From a virus, in IMG/VR virus record IMGVR_UViG_3300006752_000060, positions 1-41,058 of that record: DNA of 41,058 bases. One strand, written 5' to 3'. Both the position numbers and the translations under genes were made by a program. Positions 38,967 through 41,058 of the stretch are shown piece after piece. The notes beneath the pieces are model-generated. The model was not told where the DNA came from, did no database searches, and saw only the letters and a list, made by a program, of their open reading frames with translations. Numbering within the stretch: position 1 is the stretch's first letter; every line of letters begins with the position of its first letter.

Positions 38967-40964
38967 ATGCGTATGAATCATTGGATAATGGATTATGAGA
39001 CGCTCAACAATTGCTTCATAGCAGTGTTTGAGCACTATAAAACATCTGAGAGAAAAGTATTTACCGTACATAAATCTCAGAATGACTTCAAGGCATTCCT
39101 ATTATTTCTTGGTGATAACATTAAGAATAAGGAATGGCACATATCCTATAATGGTTTAGCGTTTGATGCTCAGGTTACTCAGTATATTCTTGATAACTGT
39201 TCTTCTTGGGATATAGAAGATGCAGATCAAATAGCAAGCATGATATATCAGTATGCTACCTCTTGCATACAGAAAAGTAATGCGGGTCAGTTCTTGGATT
39301 ATCCTCATTGGAAAATTAAGATTGGGCAGATTGATATATTTAAAATGCATCATTGGGATAACCCGGCCAAGAGATCTAGTCTAAAGTGGATTCAGTATAG
39401 TATGGATTGGGATGACATGATTGATATGCCTCTCCATCACTCTACACAGATTGAAACTCCAGAGCAGATTGAGATGATAACAACGTACTGTATAAATGAT
39501 GTTAGGTCAACTAAGGAAATATTTAATAGATCAAAGTCACAGATAGCACTAAGAAAGGAGCTAACTAAAACCTATGGTATTAATTTGTTTAGTGCCTCAG
39601 AGCCCAGGATAAGCAAGGAGTTATTTGCTTATTATCTTTCAGATAAACTTGGCAAGAGTAAGTCTCAAATTAAAAAGCTTAGGACCTTTAGAAGAGTGGT
39701 TAAGTTCAAAGATATTATACTTCCATATGTTAAGTTTAATGTACCTGAATTTAAGTTACTTCATGAAAGGTTTAAGGCTGCTGAGATAATGACTGACAAT
39801 CTTAGGGGTGGGCTTAAGTATAAAATGGAGTACAAAGATGTAGTCACTCACTTTGGTTTAGGTGGTGTGCATGGTGCTAGAAGAAGTGGAATATTTGAGA
39901 GTGATGATGAGTATGTTATTATGTCTTCAGATGTTACAAGCTTCTATCCTAACTTAGCCATCAAGAATAGATTTTCTCCAGGTCATTTTCCAGAGGATGA
40001 ATTCTGTGATCAGTATGAGTGGTTCTTCAAAGAAAGAAAGAAGATACCTAAGAGTAATCCTATGAACTATGTCTATAAGATTATTCTTAACTCAACCTTC
40101 GGGCTTAGTAATGATAAGAATAGTTTTTTCTATGACCCTGAGCTGTGTATGAAAATCACAATTAATGGTCAGCTTACTCTAATGATGCTCTATGAAATGA
40201 TAATGGAACGTATACCAAATTCTACTGCGCTTATGCAGAATACAGATGGTATAGAGACTATTATCCCTCGTAAGTATATTGATGAGTACATGGATATCTG
40301 CAAAGAGTGGGAAGAGATTACTAATCTTAACCTTGAACATGATCAATATGAGAAGCTTATAATAGGTGATGTAAATAATTATATCGGTGTCCTTGGATAT
40401 AAAGAAACTGATATGACTACATGGCGGGATATTAAGAAGAAAAACCCACACTATCTATTTAAGATAAAGGATGGTAAGTTCTTGCATGCACCTGCTAAGA
40501 TGAAAGGTAGATTTGACTTTCATAATTTACAGCTCCATAAGAATAAGTCTAAGCTTATTATTAAGAAGGCTATATATCATTACTTTGTGCATAATATATT
40601 ACCCAGAGACTTCCTTAAGAACAATAGAAATATTTTAGACTATTGTATAGGTGGTAAGTCTAAGGGTGATTGGATGCAGATGGCTCGGTCTTTGGAGAAG
40701 GGTCTTTATAAAGAAGACAAACTGCAGAAGATCAATAGATATTATATCTCTAAGAGTGGCATCAAGATAGTCAAGGTTAATCAAAAGGATAATCGTGAGG
40801 TTCAGCTTGAAGCCGGTAGGTGGATGCAAACCATCTTTAATAAGATTGATATCAAACCCAGGTGGGAGCAGTATGATGTTGATGAAGCTTACTATATTAA
40901 TGCTATAGAGCAAGAGATAAATAATATTCTTGCTAAGCCAATCAATCAATTAAAATTATTTTAA
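38967..40964 (+). CDS. Family-B DNA polymerase with proofreading exonuclease
   Basis: 665 residues; the ATG at 38973 is an alternative start. The exonuclease motifs are MDYET (D9/E11), SYNGLAFDAQ (Exo II) and YCINDVRST (Exo III). The polymerase motifs are SSDVTSFYPNL (motif A), YKIILNSTFGLSND (motif B) and LMQNTDGIE (motif C, with N-T-D in place of the usual D-T-D). It is compact for the family but appears complete. It copies the phage genome. The Asn in motif C is a variation worth checking, since Asp-Thr-Asp normally holds both metals, although the second Asp is present. A terminator precedes it. Confidence 0.9.
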   Translation: MRMNHWIMDYETLNNCFIAVFEHYKTSERKVFTVHKSQNDFKAFLLFLGDNIKNKEWHISYNGLAFDAQVTQYILDNCSSWDIEDADQIASMIYQYATSCIQKSNAGQFLDYPHWKIKIGQIDIFKMHHWDNPAKRSSLKWIQYSMDWDDMIDMPLHHSTQIETPEQIEMITTYCINDVRSTKEIFNRSKSQIALRKELTKTYGINLFSASEPRISKELFAYYLSDKLGKSKSQIKKLRTFRRVVKFKDIILPYVKFNVPEFKLLHERFKAAEIMTDNLRGGLKYKMEYKDVVTHFGLGGVHGARRSGIFESDDEYVIMSSDVTSFYPNLAIKNRFSPGHFPEDEFCDQYEWFFKERKKIPKSNPMNYVYKIILNSTFGLSNDKNSFFYDPELCMKITINGQLTLMMLYEMIMERIPNSTALMQNTDGIETIIPRKYIDEYMDICKEWEEITNLNLEHDQYEKLIIGDVNNYIGVLGYKETDMTTWRDIKKKNPHYLFKIKDGKFLHAPAKMKGRFDFHNLQLHKNKSKLIIKKAIYHYFVHNILPRDFLKNNRNILDYCIGGKSKGDWMQMARSLEKGLYKEDKLQKINRYYISKSGIKIVKVNQKDNREVQLEAGRWMQTIFNKIDIKPRWEQYDVDEAYYINAIEQEINNILAKPINQLKLF

Positions 40965-41058
40965 TGGTTAAGGTCCAGGAAACTAAAACATTAGTTACCA
41001 AGGACAATAACAATAGTGCTAACTGCATCGCTCCAAATGTAATCTATGGTTGCTTTGG
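40964..41058 (+). CDS. Partial gene, cut by the window end
   Basis: ATG at 40964 overlaps the polymerase stop (TAATG). Thirty-one codons are visible, reading MVKVQETKTLVTKDNNNSAN followed by CIAPNVIYGC, with no stop before the end. The translational coupling suggests another replication gene. Too short to identify. Confidence 0.5.
   Translation, partial: MVKVQETKTLVTKDNNNSANCIAPNVIYGCF

Noticed and set aside
1-41058. Alternative genetic code (TAG or TGA recoding), known in some crAss-like phages
   Set aside because: TAG, TGA and TAA all end apparently intact genes with the next gene starting at once, for example TAG at 26238 and TGA at 2360.
1-41058. CRISPR array, insertion sequence, integrase or reverse-transcriptase (DGR) cassette
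   Set aside because: No regular spaced repeats of CRISPR type, and no transposase, integrase or RT motifs in any credible frame.

Overview
The window looks like about 41 kb of a tailed double-stranded DNA phage of the crAss-like group (order Crassvirales) that infects a Bacteroidota host. Three things support this. First, an adjacent late block holds a large terminase, a 923-residue portal with a long Gln-rich coiled-coil tail, an acidic scaffold-like protein and a 539-residue major capsid protein with crAss-like sequence character. Second, the accessory genes include an IHF-like protein, a DnaA-domain-IV-like protein, a family-B DNA polymerase, a uracil-DNA glycosylase and paired MoxR/VWA genes. 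Third, start codons are preceded by A/T-rich stretches such as TTTTTATTATG rather than Shine-Dalgarno sequences, as is usual in Bacteroidota. The DNA is AT-rich. All three stop codons end apparently intact genes, so the standard code is in use. No integrase, insertion sequence or CRISPR array was seen. These family calls rest on reading the translations by eye; no database search was run.

Layout. Positions 31-15749 are all on the minus strand. In transcription order they are: two small conserved proteins, an amidase endolysin, a winged-helix-like protein, the IHF-like protein, a zinc-ribbon protein, a PD-(D/E)XK nuclease, two proteins of unknown function, a GroES-like co-chaperonin, terminase, portal, scaffold-like protein, major capsid protein (with a strong terminator after it), then further virion proteins. 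Positions 15750-16177 are a divergent, locally GC-rich control region. From 16178 rightward almost everything is on the plus strand. The first part (16.2-19.4 kb) is a leader-like zone with a GC-richer 111-residue gene, a probable small RNA, tandem repeats, very small proteins and several structured non-coding segments. The next part (19.4-23.4 kb) holds an OB/SSB-like acidic-tailed protein, an HNH protein, tRNA-Arg(UCU), and an envelope-directed group (lytic transglycosylase, secreted protein, lipoprotein nuclease, M23 peptidase) followed by a hotdog thioesterase. The rest (23.4-41 kb) is a replication, recombination and repair block: SF2 helicase, NinB-like protein, UDG, DnaA-like protein, DnaB-like helicase, RecA-like ATPase, SSB-like protein, primase, RusA resolvase, a VWA/MoxR/two-paralogue cassette, a RecE/Cas4-like exonuclease and PolB.

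How it fits together. The plus arm would be expressed first and would copy, recombine and repair the genome. The minus arm would build, package and release virions. The two arms diverge from the 15.75-16.18 kb hub. Rho-independent terminators at 3284, 16520, 16688, 19941, 30621 and 38931 divide the transcripts.

The most unusual material is non-coding. Between 17958 and 18141 there are three consecutive long stem-loops with a period of about 66 nt. Their arms are paralogous (5' arm consensus RACTRYRGYAYY) and differ by compensatory changes, which suggests a tandemly duplicated structured RNA. Other points worth attention are a probable terminator-bounded small RNA at 16550-16713, a trio of small helical paralogues, the phage acyl-CoA-thioesterase-like gene, the co-chaperonin next to terminase, and the VWA-peptidase/MoxR cassette with two BRCT-like paralogues.
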